Source of the DNA: Gammaproteobacteria bacterium
GTDB taxonomy: Bacteria > Pseudomonadota > Gammaproteobacteria > GCA-001735895
DNA: 5,936 bases
Assembly (NCBI GenBank): GCA_021767985.1
Contig: JAASSH010000162.1
Coordinates: forward strand, 1-5,936
Direction of reading: 5' to 3'
Shown here: positions 5,178-5,936 of the stretch, one piece after another
Position numbering within the stretch: position 1 is the first letter of the stretch
How the letters are laid out: the number at the start of each line of letters is the position of its first letter
The notes under the pieces: generated by a model
Told to the model about the DNA's origin: nothing
The model's input: the letters and a program-made list of their open reading frames with translations, nothing else
Databases searched by the model: none
Position numbers and translations under genes: made by a program

Positions 5178-5936
5178 TCATAACAATTTGATCTGGTGTT
5201 TTTCGATCGAGATAAGGCGTTGTTTGTACAATAGCCCGAGCGCTTTCTTGTAACTTGCCTTGCTGACGCCAAACTCCTGGTAAATATCCTCGGGCGGGCT
5301 CTTGTCGGTGAGCGTGGTAACACCCTTGTTTTGTTTCAGGTGCGCAACGATGGCATTGCAAAGTTGATCGCGCTCCAGGTGGGAAGGCAATTGCAGCATC
5401 AGGTCGATCTTGCCGTCTTTACGCACCTGCTTGATGTAACCCTCGAGGCGTTCACCGTAGTGCAGCCGTTGAAAGGTCTCGTTTTCATACAACTGTCCCA
5501 GGTGCGTACCGTCGATCACGGCCTTGAAGCCGAGGTCGCTCTTACCATAGATCAGCAGCTCCACCCGCTGGCGCGGCTTGAATCCGCTGCCGTCTTGCGA
5601 CAGGTGATCTTCGAGCCTGGTCGACGCGGCGATGCGCTGCGTTGCTTCGTCGACAAACAGGTAGGCGGTGTAGGAATAGCCCTTTTGCACCGGTTTTTGC
5701 TGCTCGCTGAAAGGCAGCAGCAAGTCCTTCGGTAGCCCCCAGTCGAGGAAGGCGCCGAATTTGCTGGTGCCGACGACCTTGAGATAAGCGCATTCGCCGA
5801 CCTGGGCTTTAGGGCGCTGCGTGGTTGCAATGACACGATCTTCGGAATCGTTGTAGACGAACACCTCGACGTCGTCGCCGATCTGCATCGAATCCTGCAC
5901 GTACTTGCGCGGTAACAGGATCTCGCCAAACTCGCC
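5178..5936 (-). CDS. cvfB: CvfB/YitL-family S1-domain RNA-binding protein (5' end cut by window edge)
   Basis: The frame is open to the last base of the window, so the N-terminus is outside; 252 residues are visible, and the family is usually around 280. From the visible start: the end of a first S1-like barrel (GEILLPRKYV, VEVFVYNDSEDRVIATT; about 1-40), a second barrel (about 46-108) with the highly conserved GAFLDWGLPKDLLLPFSEQ (61-79), a third S1-like domain (about 120-182) and a C-terminal winged-helix domain (about 190-252) with EFGVSKASYKKALGLLYK. Family members bind RNA; S. aureus CvfB affects virulence gene expression. The role in this organism is unknown. A GTG inside the visible region (5900) should not be taken as the start, because conserved CvfB sequence continues upstream of it. 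It lies upstream of phoB on the same strand, separated by 240 bases, and probably belongs to a different transcript. Confidence 0.88.
   Translation of the reverse strand, partial: GEFGEILLPRKYVQDSMQIGDDVEVFVYNDSEDRVIATTQRPKAQVGECAYLKVVGTSKFGAFLDWGLPKDLLLPFSEQQKPVQKGYSYTAYLFVDEATQRIAASTRLEDHLSQDGSGFKPRQRVELLIYGKSDLGFKAVIDGTHLGQLYENETFQRLHYGERLEGYIKQVRKDGKIDLMLQLPSHLERDQLCNAIVAHLKQNKGVTTLTDKSPPEDIYQEFGVSKASYKKALGLLYKQRLISIEKHQIKLL

Overview
The window holds the front half of a phosphate-starvation (Pho) regulon cluster from a bacterium that is most likely a gammaproteobacterium. The reasons are a PhoB of exactly the E. coli length (229 residues), a PhoR with two N-terminal membrane helices, a PAS region and no HAMP, a Pst system beside phoBR, and a moderately GC-rich composition. 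The sequence does not allow a genus to be named. All six genes lie on the minus strand, so transcription runs right to left. No RNA gene, insertion sequence or CRISPR array is apparent.

Layout in the direction of transcription. (1) 5936-5178: a CvfB/YitL-type S1-domain RNA-binding protein, cut at its 5' end by the window edge. (2) 5177-4938: a 240-base gap with stem-loops and a Pho-box-like site in front of phoB. (3) phoB (4937-4248) and phoR (4229-2898), 18 bases apart and presumably one operon. (4) 2897-2624: a gap with a Pho-box-like site, a correctly spaced -10 and a good ribosome binding site for pstS. (5) pstS (2623-1715), the periplasmic phosphate-binding protein. (6) A 71-base gap containing a perfect 11-bp stem-loop. 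(7) 1643-564: a 359-residue protein with an N-terminal PhoU domain and a C-terminal low-molecular-weight phosphatase/arsenate-reductase (LMW-PTP/ArsC) fold. The catalytic Cys and Arg of that fold are both replaced. (8) pstC (562 to beyond base 1), starting one base after the stop of the fusion gene.

How they work together. PstS binds phosphate in the periplasm and delivers it to the PstC/PstA channel. PhoU-type proteins couple the transporter's state to the PhoR kinase. PhoR phosphorylates PhoB, which binds Pho boxes and turns on pst and its own operon. The two Pho-box-like sites seen here fit that loop.

The item most worth attention is the PhoU-pseudophosphatase fusion. It lies between pstS and pstC rather than at the usual end of a pst operon, and it joins the phosphate-signalling adaptor to a fold that normally handles phosphotyrosine or arsenate but lacks the residues needed for catalysis. 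I do not recognise it as a characterised system, although I could not search databases.
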